Positions 8,074 through 17,289 of a DNA stretch of 37,607 nucleotides are shown here, one piece after another. The DNA comes from Betaproteobacteria bacterium SG8_41 (GTDB lineage Bacteria > Pseudomonadota > Gammaproteobacteria > Burkholderiales > SG8-41). A model generated the notes under the pieces. The model was not told where the DNA came from and ran no database searches. It saw only the letters and a program-made list of their open reading frames with translations. Position numbers and translations under genes: made by a program. The stretch is taken from contig LJTT01000022.1 of the NCBI GenBank assembly GCA_001303585.1, forward strand, positions 1 through 37,607. The letters run 5' to 3'. Numbering within the stretch: the first letter of the stretch is position 1; each line of letters starts with the position of its first letter.

Positions 8074-8136
8074 TCCAAAGCCCCTGCCAAGCACATAACT
8101 CGTTAAAATGGCGGCAATTTTATCACGCGTGATGCC
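8074..8136. promoter_or_regulatory. Divergent promoter region yebC / yjgR-like, with palindrome
   Basis: A 63-base divergent spacer. A perfect 12-bp palindrome ATCACGCGTGAT lies at 8122-8133, three bases from the plus-strand start codon. On the minus strand an extended -10-like TGATAAAAT (8125-8117) overlaps its edge and could serve the yebC-ruv-tol run; no convincing -35 is seen. On plus, TAAAAT at 8104-8109 is -10-like. All assignments are tentative. Confidence 0.35.
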
Positions 8137-9645
8137 ATGTCAGAACCGCTCCTCATTGCAAAATCCAGTGCCGGGCACTATTTGCTGCCCTCGCTTGCGA
8201 ACCGCCATGGGCTGATCGCTGGCGCAACAGGCACGGGCAAGACCGTCACACTGCAGCGACTCGCGGAAGGCTTCAGCCGCATCGGGGTCCCGGTCTTCGT
8301 TTCCGATGTCAAAGGCGATCTCGCGGGCTTGTCGCGTCCCGGGGAGCTGAAGGGCAAGGTCAAAGAGCGCCTCGAGATGCTCGCGATCAAAGACGCGGCG
8401 TTCGAGGCATGCCCGACCGTGTTCTGGGATCCGTTCGGAGAGCAGGGCCACCCCGTGCGCACGACCATCTCGGAGATGGGGCCGTTACTGCTCGCTCGCA
8501 TGCTGGGGCTGAACGATACCCAGTCCGGCGTGCTGACGCTCACCTTCAAGATCGCCGACGACAACGGCCTGCTGCTGCTCGATCTCAAAGACCTGCGCAC
8601 GACGCTGCAGCACGTCGGCGACAACGCGAAATCGTTCAAAACCCAATATGGAAACATATCGGCGGCCTCGGTCGGCGCCATTCAGCGCGGGCTGCTCGCG
8701 CTCGAGCAGGAAGGCGGCGACCGCTTCTTCGGCGAGCCGGCGCTCAACATAGCGGACCTCATTCAGACCGACGCGAAGGGGCGCGGCGTCGTGAACATTC
8801 TCGCCGCCGACAAACTCATGAGCGCGCCGAAGCTCTACTCCACGCTGCTGCTCTGGCTGCTGGCAGAGCTGTTCGAGGAGCTGCCGGAGGTCGGTGACCC
8901 GCCGAAACCGAAGCTCGTGTTTTTCTTCGATGAGGCGCACCTGCTCTTCGACGACGCGCCCCCGGCCCTTCTCGACAAGATCGAGCAGGTCGTGCGGTTG
9001 ATCCGCTCCAAGGGCATCGGCGTGTATTTCGTGACCCAGAACCCGCTCGACATTCCCGATGCCGTCCTCGGGCAGCTCGGGAACCGCGTGCAGCACGCGT
9101 TGCGCGCGTTCACGCCCCGTGACCAGAAAGCCGTGAAAGCCGCCGCGACGACGCTCCGCGCCAACCCGGAACTCGACGTCGAGGCCACCATCACGGCGCT
9201 CGGGGTGGGCGAGGCGCTGGTCTCGTTCCTCGACGAGAAGGGCCGGCCGACCGTGGTCGAGCACGCCTTCGTGCTGCCACCCGGCACGCGCATCGGCCCG
9301 GTGTCCAAGGAGGAGCGCGCCGAAACGCTTGGGTCTTCCGGCTTGGGTGGCGTCTACGACAAGGTCGAGGACCGCGAATCTGCGCACGAGAAGCTCATGC
9401 AACGGATCGCCGAGCGCGCTGCCGATGCCCCCGACACGGCCGCAGGCGCCGCATCGGAAGCGTCGGGCGGCCTGATTGGCGATCTGGAAAGTCTGCTCCG
9501 CGGCTCGACCGGGCCGCGCGGTGGTCGACGTGAAGGCGCGATTGAGGCGGCCACCAAGAGCGCGGCGCGGGCCATCGGAAGCCAGATCGGCCGCCAGCTC
9601 ATCCGCGGAGTCTTGGGTTCGCTGTTCGGCAGCAGGCGGCGGTGA
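8137..9645 (+). CDS. HerA/YjgR-type DUF853 ATPase
   Basis: A 502-residue cytoplasmic ATPase of the DUF853 (YjgR) family, related to HerA/FtsK-type P-loop motors. Walker A is GATGTGKT (residues about 29-36), Walker B is [12 protein letters not shown] (about 262-273), and a sensor-like YFVTQNP follows. The [11 protein letters not shown] segment near residue 57 is typical of the family. The C-terminus (about 420-502) is Ala/Gly-rich with a basic tail SRRR. The cellular role of YjgR is not established; a DNA-translocation role is inferred from the fold. It heads a two-gene plus-strand unit, its stop overlapping the next gene's GTG. Confidence 0.9.
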   Translation: MSEPLLIAKSSAGHYLLPSLANRHGLIAGATGTGKTVTLQRLAEGFSRIGVPVFVSDVKGDLAGLSRPGELKGKVKERLEMLAIKDAAFEACPTVFWDPFGEQGHPVRTTISEMGPLLLARMLGLNDTQSGVLTLTFKIADDNGLLLLDLKDLRTTLQHVGDNAKSFKTQYGNISAASVGAIQRGLLALEQEGGDRFFGEPALNIADLIQTDAKGRGVVNILAADKLMSAPKLYSTLLLWLLAELFEELPEVGDPPKPKLVFFFDEAHLLFDDAPPALLDKIEQVVRLIRSKGIGVYFVTQNPLDIPDAVLGQLGNRVQHALRAFTPRDQKAVKAAATTLRANPELDVEATITALGVGEALVSFLDEKGRPTVVEHAFVLPPGTRIGPVSKEERAETLGSSGLGGVYDKVEDRESAHEKLMQRIAERAADAPDTAAGAASEASGGLIGDLESLLRGSTGPRGGRREGAIEAATKSAARAIGSQIGRQLIRGVLGSLFGSRRR

Positions 9646-10562
9646 GCCGCCCGGAAGCGACGCGTGGTTTTCTGGTCGCGGGAGTCTTGCTCGCGATCGG
9701 CGGCGTCATCTTCTTTTCGCTGCGCCCGGTCATCATCAAGCTGGCCTATGCCTATGTCGTCGATCCGGTGACGCTGCTTGCGCTGCGCATGGTCTTCTCG
9801 ATGCCATTCTTCCTCGCGGCAGCCGTATGGGCGCGGAGCGGCTCGGCACAGCAATCGCTCTCGCGACGCGATCTGGCCGCAATCGTCGGACTCGGGCTCC
9901 TCAGTTATTACGGAGCGAGCTTCCTCGATTTCCTTGGCCTGCAGTACATCACCGCCGGCCTCGGCCGGCTGCTGCAGTTCATCTACCCGACGGTGGTGGT
10001 CGTGCTCTCCGCGCTGTTTCTGGGAAAGCGCGCGACGGCCCGCGATATCGTCGCCCTGATTGTGACCTACCTCGGCCTGTTGCTGGTGTTCTGGCACGCG
10101 CTCGGCGGCGAGCAGCGCAACCTCTTGCTGGGCGCTGGGCTCGTGTTTGCCAGCGCGACGTGCTACGCGGTGTACCTGGTCGCAGGAAGCGAGGTGATCG
10201 CGCGGGTCGGCTCGGTGCGCTTTACCGCCTATGCCATGGTGGCAGCGAGTGTCGCCTGCATCGCGCAATTCTTCGTGCTGCGCCCCCTCTCCGCGCTCGA
10301 CCTGCCGCTCGAGGTGTACGGTCTCGCGATTGCGATGGCGCTTGCCAGCACGGTGATCCCCGGCTTCATGGTGGCCGAAGCGCTGCGGCGCATTGGCGCC
10401 AACAAGGTTGCCATTATCGGCGCGCTCGGTCCCGTGACGGCGATCGTGCTCGGCTATCTGGGTCTGGACGAGGTCATGACGCCGCTGCAGATTCTTGGTT
10501 CGGGATTTGTGCTGGTCGGCGTGGTGGTGATCAGCCTCAAGCCCGCCGCGCGAACGGCCTGA
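9642..10562 (+). CDS. EamA-family (DMT) membrane transporter
   Basis: A 306-residue inner-membrane protein with about ten predicted transmembrane helices arranged as two EamA repeats (about residues 10-145 and 155-300). The second ends with the typical [36 protein letters not shown]. Drug/metabolite transporter superfamily members export amino acids, purines or other small molecules; the substrate cannot be read from sequence. The GTG start overlaps the upstream ATPase gene stop (GTGA). The gene converges on the ankyrin lipoprotein gene, with a repeat pair in between. Confidence 0.9.
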   Translation: MSRPEATRGFLVAGVLLAIGGVIFFSLRPVIIKLAYAYVVDPVTLLALRMVFSMPFFLAAAVWARSGSAQQSLSRRDLAAIVGLGLLSYYGASFLDFLGLQYITAGLGRLLQFIYPTVVVVLSALFLGKRATARDIVALIVTYLGLLLVFWHALGGEQRNLLLGAGLVFASATCYAVYLVAGSEVIARVGSVRFTAYAMVAASVACIAQFFVLRPLSALDLPLEVYGLAIAMALASTVIPGFMVAEALRRIGANKVAIIGALGPVTAIVLGYLGLDEVMTPLQILGSGFVLVGVVVISLKPAARTA

Positions 10563-10570
10563 GGCGTACT

Positions 10571-10671
10571 GGTGATGGAAAAGGGTGATGACTACTAGTA
10601 ATGGGCGGTCTGAAACCCCTCTCTCATCACCATTTTTCACCACCAGTCATCATCACAACTATTCATCACCT
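10571..10671. repeat. Inward-facing 13-bp arrays at a convergent gene boundary
   Basis: Left arm on plus (10571-10604): GTGATGG/AAAAGG, GTGATGA/CTACTA, GTAATGG. Right arm read on minus (10671-10623): GTGATGA/ATAGTT, GTGATGA/TGACTG, GTGGTGA/AAAATG, GTGATGA. The same 7+6 alternation occurs between ruvC and ruvA. The rest of the spacer holds a CCGAACG-GCGT-CGTTCGG stem-loop (10716-10733) without a T-tract. Confidence 0.8.
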
Positions 10672-10755
10672 GTTAACGGAAGGATGAGGGCCCGGAGGCC
10701 CCGCGTGGGACGCATCCGAACGGCGTCGTTCGGCGCCGCGCGGAGCAATAACTGA

Positions 10756-11562
10756 TTACCGGCGAAACAACCCCGCCGGGATCAATGAGTCGGTGGAAGT
10801 TGCACCGTCACACCAGTGCAAGAATTTCTGTCCCCGTGGCAGCCCCTCCGCGCAACGCAGCATGGAGTAGAGATGCGTCTGCCGGTACTTGCGCGCGAGC
10901 TCGAAAGCCGTGTTACCCGCCTCCACTCTCAGCCGCGCGTTCGCCCCCGCTTTCAGCAGCAGGCGCGCCACTTCCGCGTGGCCCATCATGGTCGCCATCA
11001 TCAGGGGCGTCGGGAGGTAGGTAATTCCGTCCTCGACGTAACCATCGACGCGCGCCCCGCGCGAAAGCAGAAAACGGATGGTGCGCTCGCGCCCCTGATA
11101 GGCGGCGTACGATAAAGGCGTGTAGCCGTCCCGGGTGGCTTCGAGGTTGGCGCCCGCTTCGACCAGCATGCGCGCCGCCGCCTCGTGCTGTTCATAAGAC
11201 GCGCCCCGGCCTTCCTGGTCGCTCATGAAAAAGCACGCCAGCATCAACGCGGTCTCATCGTAAGGAGAGCGGGCATTCAGATCGGCGCCCGCTCCAATCA
11301 GATATCGGATTACACCCACGGAACCCGCCCGCGCAGCGAGCGTGATCAGCGGCGCCCCTGCGCTGTAGCCCGGGGCGGGAATACGCTGGTTGGGACTGAT
11401 GGCGCCCGCCCTGACCGCGCCGTGAATGTAATCGACGTTGTCCGCTGTGATCGCGCTGTAGAGCCCGTCGCTGTCGACCGACCGCGGATCGAAGTTCGTC
11501 GCGCAACCCGACAAAAAGACCATTGCAAGAATCCAGCCGCAAAGCGTCTTGTGCATCATCAT
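10756..11562 (-). CDS. Ankyrin-repeat lipoprotein
   Basis: A 268-residue predicted lipoprotein. The signal peptide MMMHKTLCGWILAMVFLSGC has its lipobox cysteine at residue 20. Then come about five ankyrin repeats (about residues 60-230), with the signatures APLITLAARAGSVGVIRYLIGAGADLNA, TPLSYAAYQGRERTIRFLLSRGARVDG and TPLMMATMMGHAEVARLLLKAGANARL. Ankyrin repeats mediate protein-protein contacts; the partner is unknown. Three consecutive ATGs (11554-11562) and an upstream GTG (11584-11586) are possible starts; AAGG precedes the first ATG by 11 bases. Single-gene unit; convergent with the transporter. Confidence 0.82.
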   Translation of the reverse strand: MMMHKTLCGWILAMVFLSGCATNFDPRSVDSDGLYSAITADNVDYIHGAVRAGAISPNQRIPAPGYSAGAPLITLAARAGSVGVIRYLIGAGADLNARSPYDETALMLACFFMSDQEGRGASYEQHEAAARMLVEAGANLEATRDGYTPLSYAAYQGRERTIRFLLSRGARVDGYVEDGITYLPTPLMMATMMGHAEVARLLLKAGANARLRVEAGNTAFELARKYRQTHLYSMLRCAEGLPRGQKFLHWCDGATSTDSLIPAGLFRR

Positions 11563-11649
11563 TTTCGGCTGCCTTTTCTGAGCCACCTCTGTTGTATCTT
11601 CGCGGTCTCTCTACGCCCCGGCGGAATTTTCGCCCGTGACAACGCACTT

Positions 11650-11680
11650 AGTATAACGAACGGCGGCGTGCAATGCACGC
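11650..11680 (-). promoter_or_regulatory. Candidate promoter/operator upstream of the ankyrin lipoprotein
   Basis: A good -10-like TATACT on the minus strand (11655-11650) is preceded by a perfect 7-1-7 inverted repeat, GCGTGCA-A-TGCACGC (11666-11680), where the -35 would lie. No consensus -35 is visible, so an activator or repressor site is possible. Tentative. Confidence 0.3.
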
Positions 11681-11726
11681 GGCGGGACCGGTGCAAACGG
11701 CCCCGTGCGCCAGCGTTTACGGGCCG

Positions 11727-12818
11727 TCAAACGTTGAACCGGAAATAAATGACGTCTCCATCCCGGACCACGTATTCCTTACCCTCGACCCGCATCTTCC
11801 CGGCCTCTTTGGCTCCCTGCTCGCCGCCGCAGGCGATGTAATCGTCGTAGGCGATGACCTCGGCGCGAATAAAGCCGCGCTCGAAGTCCGTATGGATTGC
11901 GCCGGCGGCGCGCGGGGCGGTGTCGCCGCGGTGAATCGTCCAGGCACGCACTTCCTTGGGGCCGGCCGTAAAGTAGGTCTGCAGGCCCAGCAGCTCGTAG
12001 GCGGCGCGCACCAGGCGGTTCAGGCCCGGCTCCTCGAGGCCGAGGTCCGCCAGAAATGCGGCGCGGTCCTCGTCGCCCATGTCGGCGATCTCGGCTTCGA
12101 GCTTGGCGCAGATCGCCACGACCGGCGCGCCCTCCCCGGCTGCGTGCGCCTTGACACGATCGAGCAGCGGATTCTTCTCAAAGCCATGCTCGTCCACGTT
12201 GGCCACGTAAATCGCCGGCTTGTCGGTCAGCAGGCACAACGGCTTGAGCAGCTCCTGCTCCTCGGGTTCGAGCAGCAGCGCGCGCACCGGCTTTCCCTGA
12301 TCGAGGTGGGCGCGTGCCCGGGCGAGCACCGATTCAAACTTGGCCGCCGCTTTGTCGCCGGAACGCGCCTTGGGCATCGCCCGCGCCAGCGTGCGCTCCA
12401 CGGTCGCGAGATCTGCGAGCGCGAGCTCGGTATGGATCGTCTCGATGTCGGCAACCGGATCAACCGCGCCGGTCACGTGCACCACGTTGTCATCCGCGAA
12501 ACAACGGACCATGTTGACGATGCCGTCGGTTTCGCGGATGTGCGCCAGGAACTGGTTTCCCAGCCCCTCGCCCTGCGACGCGCCGGCGACGAGGCCGGCA
12601 ATATCGACGAACTCGACCACGGCGGGCGTCACCTTTTCGGGGCGGGCCAGCTCGGCGATGCGCGCAAGGCGCGGATCGGGCACGGGCACCACGCCGACGT
12701 TGGGCTCGATCGTGCAGAAAGGGTAGTTCTCCGCTGGAATCGTTGCCTTGGTAAGCGCGTTGAACAGCGTGGACTTGCCCACGTTGGGCAGGCCCACGAT
12801 GCCGCATTTCAGGCTCAT
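11727..12818 (-). CDS. ychF: Ribosome-binding ATPase YchF
   Basis: A 363-residue Obg-family P-loop protein. The G1 motif GLPNVGKST (about residues 9-17), switch [27 protein letters not shown] (G3), a coiled-coil region (about 130-200) and a C-terminal TGS-like domain ending YFRFNV. YchF/OLA1 prefers ATP over GTP, binds ribosomes and is linked to oxidative-stress control in other bacteria. The start ATG overlaps the pth stop (ATGA); pth-ychF is a common bacterial pair. Confidence 0.97.
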   Translation of the reverse strand: MSLKCGIVGLPNVGKSTLFNALTKATIPAENYPFCTIEPNVGVVPVPDPRLARIAELARPEKVTPAVVEFVDIAGLVAGASQGEGLGNQFLAHIRETDGIVNMVRCFADDNVVHVTGAVDPVADIETIHTELALADLATVERTLARAMPKARSGDKAAAKFESVLARARAHLDQGKPVRALLLEPEEQELLKPLCLLTDKPAIYVANVDEHGFEKNPLLDRVKAHAAGEGAPVVAICAKLEAEIADMGDEDRAAFLADLGLEEPGLNRLVRAAYELLGLQTYFTAGPKEVRAWTIHRGDTAPRAAGAIHTDFERGFIRAEVIAYDDYIACGGEQGAKEAGKMRVEGKEYVVRDGDVIYFRFNV

Positions 12819-13648
12819 TTCTTTGACTTCGGGTGCGTGTCGGGCAGGAGTTTTTTCAGAAACGAGCCGAGCGCGCCTTTTTTGCCTTCAGACTTTTCCG
12901 GCTTTGCCGCGCCGGCATCGCTGGTGCCGCCGGCGTCTTCGGCGGGCTTCGCAGGCGCGGCGGCCTTCGCTTTTTGCGGCCGTTCCGCCTTGCCCGTTTT
13001 CCGCGGTGGCGCCGGCGTCTTCGATTCCGCCTTCTCCGGCTGGGTCCGCTCTTCCGCTTCCCGCGGCGGTGGCGCCACGGCCGCTTTCTCATCGGTGTGA
13101 AGCTTCAGCATTGCGCCCTGCATGTCACCGCCGAGTACGAGCGGCAGCACCTCGAGCGCGCGGTCGATCGCGCTGTCGATGGCGGTGCGTTCCTCCTGCG
13201 CCGGCTTGTGCAGCACGTAGTCGGTGACGGTGTTCCGCTCGCCGGGGTGGCCGATGCCGATTCGCAGCCGCCAGTAGTCATGCGATCCCAGCCGGCCGGA
13301 AATGTCCTTGAGGCCGTTGTGCCCGGCGATGCCGCCGCCCTGCTTAATCCTCACGGTTCCCGGGGCGAAATCCAGCTCGTCGTGCACGACAAGAATGTCC
13401 GCCGGTGCGATTTTGAAGAAGCTCGCCATCATCTGCACCGGCCGGCCGCTCGAGTTCATGTAGCTCTGCGGCAGAACCAGCCAGACACCGCTTGCCCCGT
13501 GCCGACCGACCAGGGCCTGGAACTTGCCGTCCTTGCGCAGCACCGTGCCCGACTGGGCGGCAAAACGCTCGACGAGCCAGAATCCGGCGTTGTGCCGCGT
13601 GGCCTCGTATTTCTGCCCGGGATTGCCGAGCCCGACGATCAGCTTCAT
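12815..13648 (-). CDS. pth: Peptidyl-tRNA hydrolase with long C-terminal tail
   Basis: A 277-residue protein whose first 185 residues are a complete bacterial Pth: [21 protein letters not shown] with Asn9 and His19, SYMNSSG (Asn65) and HDELD (Asp90) match the known catalytic set. It releases peptides from stalled peptidyl-tRNA. Anomaly: residues about 186-277 form an extra Ala/Pro/Lys/Glu-rich, low-complexity tail ending in a short amphipathic, basic segment ([12 protein letters not shown]); typical Pth ends near residue 195. The ATG at 13646-13648 is the family start; the frame remains open upstream only through 7-bp repeats. The stop overlaps ychF. Confidence 0.95.
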   Translation of the reverse strand: MKLIVGLGNPGQKYEATRHNAGFWLVERFAAQSGTVLRKDGKFQALVGRHGASGVWLVLPQSYMNSSGRPVQMMASFFKIAPADILVVHDELDFAPGTVRIKQGGGIAGHNGLKDISGRLGSHDYWRLRIGIGHPGERNTVTDYVLHKPAQEERTAIDSAIDRALEVLPLVLGGDMQGAMLKLHTDEKAAVAPPPREAEERTQPEKAESKTPAPPRKTGKAERPQKAKAAAPAKPAEDAGGTSDAGAAKPEKSEGKKGALGSFLKKLLPDTHPKSKK

Positions 13649-13657
13649 TCGAAGAGT

Positions 13658-13780
<123 letters not shown>

Positions 13781-13781
13781 G

Positions 13782-13817
13782 AAAAAAGCCCGCCATGGTG
13801 TTGCCGCTGGCGGGCTT
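13782..13817 (-). terminator. Intrinsic terminator after rplY
   Basis: On the minus strand the 8-bp stem GCCCGCCA/TGGCGGGC (13808-13815 with 13788-13795) is followed by six Ts (13787-13782). It lies just past the rplY stop and would separate the prs-rplY transcript from pth-ychF, so pth probably has its own promoter or relies on read-through. Confidence 0.85.
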
Positions 13818-13833
13818 CTTCCACAAGCGGCGC

Positions 13834-14541
13834 TTATTCCTTCTCTTTCTTCTCGCCGGCGGACTCCTTCTTCTCGCCTTCGGCCGGTGCTGCCTCGGCT
13901 TCTTCGCCCTCGGCCGGTGCCTCGCCGATGATCTCCGTCACCGGTGCAGCGACTTCCTCTTCGATCACGATCTCTCTCGGCAGGTGCACCGAGACGACCG
14001 CCGGGTTGTCCTGCTTCAACTTGGATATCGGCTCGACGCCTTGCGGCATCACGAGATCGCTCACGTGCAGGAGCTCATTCAGCTCCAGATCCTTGAGGTC
14101 CACCTCGATATATTCAGGCAGGTCGTCGGGCAGGCACTGGATGTCGATGTCGTTCAACGTATGCTGAACGACGCCGCCGCCGGTCTTCACGCCGACGCAG
14201 ATGTCGGCGTTTATGAAGTGCAGCGGCACGCGCACGTGTATCTTCCGCGTCTTGTCCACGCGCTGGAAATCGACGTGCAGCACCTGCTGCCGCCAGGGAT
14301 GCATCTGGTAGTCCCGCAGCAGGACCTGCTCTTTCTGTCCGTCGAGCGCGAGATCGAGTATGGATGCGTGGAACGCTTCCCGTTTGAGATTCTGCAGCAG
14401 GTCCTTCTGGTCGAACTCGACGTTCGCCGCGGGCTTGTCGGCACCATACAGGATGCCCGGCACCCGCCCCGTCACGCGCAGTCGGCGGCTCGCACCCGAT
14501 CCTTGCTTCGCGCGCGGGTAGGCAGTGATTTCAATCTTCAT
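13834..14541 (-). CDS. rplY: 50S ribosomal protein L25/general stress protein Ctc
   Basis: A 235-residue protein of the long (TL5/CTC) L25 type: N-terminal 5S rRNA-binding domain (about 1-95, with GRVPGILYG) and a C-terminal beta domain (about 96-185). A Glu/Ala/Lys-rich tail (about 195-235) contains two near-identical APAEGE segments. The ATG at 14539-14541 follows GGGAGAG with good spacing; a longer in-frame start 15 codons upstream is rejected. It lies downstream of prs, an arrangement common in proteobacteria. Confidence 0.95.
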   Translation of the reverse strand: MKIEITAYPRAKQGSGASRRLRVTGRVPGILYGADKPAANVEFDQKDLLQNLKREAFHASILDLALDGQKEQVLLRDYQMHPWRQQVLHVDFQRVDKTRKIHVRVPLHFINADICVGVKTGGGVVQHTLNDIDIQCLPDDLPEYIEVDLKDLELNELLHVSDLVMPQGVEPISKLKQDNPAVVSVHLPREIVIEEEVAAPVTEIIGEAPAEGEEAEAAPAEGEKKESAGEKKEKE

Positions 14542-14596
14542 TTCACTCTCCCGAAAAACGGGGCGTCCGCGACCAGATCGCCCCAATTAAAAAAAT

Positions 14597-14673
14597 GTTC
14601 AATGTTCCGTGTTCCATGTTCAAGGTTCTGGATTCGCCGCGATCGACAACTTTGAACCTTGAACTTTGAACCT
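14597..14673. repeat. Inward-facing 7-bp arrays between prs and rplY (unit GTTCAAN)
   Basis: Left arm on plus (14597-14631): GTTCAAT, GTTCCGT, GTTCCAT, GTTCAAG, GTTCTGG. Right arm read on minus (14671-14647): GTTCAAA, GTTCAAG, GTTCAAA, GTTG. The arms are complementary and could fold in the prs-rplY message. Confidence 0.85.
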
Positions 14674-14687
14674 CTAGGGTCAGCTCG

Positions 14688-15638
14688 CTATTCGACGAAT
14701 AGCGAGCTGACAGAGTCCTCGTTGCTGATGCGCCGCACCGTCTCGGCCAGCAGGCTTGCCACGGTGAGCACCCGTATCTTCTTGCACCGCTTGGCATCCT
14801 CAGCCAGCGGGATGGTGTCCGTTACCACGATCTCGTCGAGCACCGACTCATTGATGCGCTCCACGGCCTTGCCCGAGAGCACGGGATGCGTGCAGTACGC
14901 GAGGACCCGCTCCGCGCCGTTCTTCTTGAGCGCGTTTGCCGCCTCGCAAAGCGTATTGGCGGTGTCCACCAGGTCGTCCACGATCACGCACGTGCGGCCA
15001 TCGACCTCGCCGATGATGTGCATGACGGTCGCGACATTGGGGCGCGGCCGCCGCTTGTCGATGATGGCAAGGTCCGCCTCGAGCCGCTTGGCGAGACCCC
15101 TCGCGCGCACCACACCACCCACGTCCGGCGATACCACCACCAGATTGTTGAAACCATGCTTCCAGACATCCCCCAGCAGAATCGGTCCCGAATAGATGTT
15201 GTCCACCGGGATGTCGAAGAACCCCTGGATCTGCTCCGAGTGCAGGTCCATCGTGAGCACCCGGTCCAAGCCGACGCTCGCCATCATGTTGGCAACGACC
15301 TTGGCGCTGATCGGCACGCGCGCCGAGCTCGGGCGCCGGTCCTGCCGCGCGTAGCCCATGTACGGAATGGCGGCGGTAACGCGCCCCGCCGAGGCTCGCT
15401 TGAGCGCGTCCACCATCACCAGCAACTCCATCAAGTTGTCGTTGGTGGGCGAGCAGATCGACTGCAGCACGAACACGTCGCGGCCGCGAACGTTCTCGAG
15501 GATCTCAACCATCACCTCGCCGTCGCTGAAGCGGCCGACCCTGGCGCGGCCGAGATGGATGTGAAGATGCCCGACGACATCCTCGGCAAGCCGGGGATTG
15601 GCATTGCCGGCAAATAACATCAAGCGATCTAAGCTCAC
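14688..15638 (-). CDS. prs: Ribose-phosphate pyrophosphokinase
   Basis: A 316-residue enzyme that makes PRPP from ribose 5-phosphate and ATP for nucleotide, His and Trp synthesis. Visible motifs: [13 protein letters not shown] at the start, [16 protein letters not shown], the metal-binding [11 protein letters not shown] loop and the PRPP loop [13 protein letters not shown]. The GTG at 15636-15638 gives the normal length and is preceded closely by a purine-rich GAGGGAAGAG; ATG (15660-15662) and an internal ATG (15618-15620) are alternatives. It lies directly downstream of tRNA-Gln, so the two may be co-transcribed. Confidence 0.95.
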   Translation of the reverse strand: MSLDRLMLFAGNANPRLAEDVVGHLHIHLGRARVGRFSDGEVMVEILENVRGRDVFVLQSICSPTNDNLMELLVMVDALKRASAGRVTAAIPYMGYARQDRRPSSARVPISAKVVANMMASVGLDRVLTMDLHSEQIQGFFDIPVDNIYSGPILLGDVWKHGFNNLVVVSPDVGGVVRARGLAKRLEADLAIIDKRRPRPNVATVMHIIGEVDGRTCVIVDDLVDTANTLCEAANALKKNGAERVLAYCTHPVLSGKAVERINESVLDEIVVTDTIPLAEDAKRCKKIRVLTVASLLAETVRRISNEDSVSSLFVE

Positions 15639-15723
15639 GCTCTTCCCTCTGCGCGCCCGCAACGTCCCGATTCGGTCGGGACCACCGCGTGGGCGGCGCT
15701 ACGCCACGCCACGTCAAGCAATC

Positions 15724-15800
15724 TGGCTGGGGAGGAAGGATTCGAACCTTCGCATGCCGGAATCAAAATCCGGTGCCTTAACCAGCTTGGCGACTCCCCA
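15724..15800 (-). tRNA. tRNA-Gln (anticodon TTG)
   Basis: A 77-base cloverleaf on the minus strand. The acceptor stem TGGGGAG pairs with CTCCCCA, the anticodon stem is CCGGA/TCCGG with loop TTTTGAT (anticodon TTG), the T-arm contains GGTTCGAATCC, and CCA is encoded at the 3' end (15726-15724). The ispE - tRNA-Gln - prs order is typical of betaproteobacteria and some gammaproteobacteria. Confidence 0.97.
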
Positions 15801-15861
15801 AAAGCGCTCCATCCGGGCAGACGGTCCGCCGGAACGTCGCCCGCCCGAACCCGGGTCCGCC

Positions 15862-16704
15862 TCAGCAAGCGAGCTCTTGCAACGGGTGCCGCGCCAGACC
15901 CCGGGCAACGAATCCCTGCATTCCCGCGGGTGCCCGCCCCCACACCTCGCGTGCCGCCTTCTCGGTCTCGAATGAGGCGAACACACATGCCCCGCTGCCG
16001 GTCACCCAGGCCGGCGCGGACCGTCGCAGCCATTCCAGATGCTTTGCCACCGCTGGGTATTCGCGGCACACGACCGCTTCCAGATCGTTGCCCGCTTGCT
16101 CGCCCGAAAAGCGTTGCATTTTAATAGGTTTTGAATCCCGTTTCAATTCAGGATGGGCGAAGATCCGGGCCGTGGGCACGGCCACGGGCGGGGTCAGGAC
16201 CAGGTACCAGGCGGGGGGTAGGCCCAGCGGTTGGAGCCGCTCTCCGATGCCCTCGGCTAGGGCGTTCTCCCCGTTGATGAAGAACGGCACGTCGGCGCCC
16301 AGCTCGAGCCCCAGCTCGAGCAATCTGGCGCGCTCGAGCCCTGTTGCCCACAGGTGGTTCAACGCGAGCAATACCGTCGCCGCGTCCGAACTTCCGCCCC
16401 CAAGCCCCCCGCCAAGCGGCAGGCGCTTCTCGAGCGCAATATCGGCGCCCAGCCGCGTGCCCGTCGCGCGCTGAAGCAGAAGCGCCGCGCGCACTGCGAG
16501 ATCCTCCGCGGCCGGAACGCCTTCGACTTCATTCACGCGCGCAATCACGGAGTCGTTGCGCACCTGGAAGCGAAGCGTGTCGCCGTAATCGATGAGACGC
16601 AACACCGTCTGCAGCAGGTGGTAGCCGTCCGCGCGCCGGCCCACCACGCGCAACATGAGGTTGAGCTTGCCCGGCGCGGGATATTGGGTCCGCGGCGTGC
16701 TCAC
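15862..16704 (-). CDS. ispE: 4-diphosphocytidyl-2-C-methyl-D-erythritol kinase
   Basis: A 280-residue GHMP kinase of the MEP isoprenoid pathway; it phosphorylates CDP-ME. Substrate-binding start PAPGKLNLMLRVVGRRADGYHLLQT, ATP-binding glycine loop LPLGGGLGGGSSDAA (about residues 91-105) and a C-terminal TGSGACVFASF. The start is GTG (16702-16704), overlapping the lolB stop as GTGA. lolB-ispE is a conserved pair. Confidence 0.96.
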   Translation of the reverse strand: MSTPRTQYPAPGKLNLMLRVVGRRADGYHLLQTVLRLIDYGDTLRFQVRNDSVIARVNEVEGVPAAEDLAVRAALLLQRATGTRLGADIALEKRLPLGGGLGGGSSDAATVLLALNHLWATGLERARLLELGLELGADVPFFINGENALAEGIGERLQPLGLPPAWYLVLTPPVAVPTARIFAHPELKRDSKPIKMQRFSGEQAGNDLEAVVCREYPAVAKHLEWLRRSAPAWVTGSGACVFASFETEKAAREVWGRAPAGMQGFVARGLARHPLQELAC

Positions 16705-17276
16705 GGCCCCGCCACCGTGCGCCAGCCGTCGATCACCAGACGGATCGCGTGGTTGCCATTCGCCAGCTCCAGCCGTCGCGGCAGGCTGCCGTCCTCAACC
16801 AACGGATCCCGCACCAGCTTGACGCGCCAGCCGTCCTGGGTCAGTGCAACGAGGCGGGAGCGCTCGTCGCGCACGACGTCGTGGGCCGGGGTACTCGGCG
16901 CGGCCTCGCCCCGCACCCACCATCCGAGGTGCGTCAGCGGCAATTCCCACCCGAGCCCTTGCCGCGTCAGAGTCTCTGCGCTGGCCGCGTGGTATTGACT
17001 CCGATCCGCACCGGTCAGCGTGGCGCCCGCGCGATCGCTGACGATGTGCGCGAGCGTTTGGCCCGCGGGCGTCAGCAACCAGATCTCGTCACGCTCCGGA
17101 AGGTGATGCCAGCGCACGCTCGAGGAGAACGCGCGGCCGTCGTAGCTCACGGCAACGCGCCCGATCAGGTCGAAAGGCACCGGCGTGACGGGCGCGCCGG
17201 CCGGCGGCGCAAGCGCCGCGCACGCCCCAAGAAACGCGCTCGCGGCGAGCGCAGCGCACGAGGGTAACCGGATCAT
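16701..17276 (-). CDS. lolB: Outer-membrane lipoprotein insertion factor LolB
   Basis: A 191-residue lipoprotein. The signal peptide has lipobox LGAC (Cys19). The mature domain contains FDLIGRVAVSYDGRAFSSSVRWHHLPERDEIWLLTPAGQTLAHI, which resembles the LolB half-barrel start. LolB accepts lipoproteins from LolA and inserts them in the outer membrane. It shows the family lolB-ispE synteny; the start ATG (17274-17276) lies 13 bases after the TPR gene. Confidence 0.9.
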   Translation of the reverse strand: MIRLPSCAALAASAFLGACAALAPPAGAPVTPVPFDLIGRVAVSYDGRAFSSSVRWHHLPERDEIWLLTPAGQTLAHIVSDRAGATLTGADRSQYHAASAETLTRQGLGWELPLTHLGWWVRGEAAPSTPAHDVVRDERSRLVALTQDGWRVKLVRDPLVEDGSLPRRLELANGNHAIRLVIDGWRTVAGP

Positions 17277-17289
17277 GGTCGGCGCTTCG

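Noticed and set aside
10716..10733. Stem-loop CCGAACG-GCGT-CGTTCGG as a terminator
   Set aside because: No T-tract on either side; mentioned only as a hairpin in the spacer.
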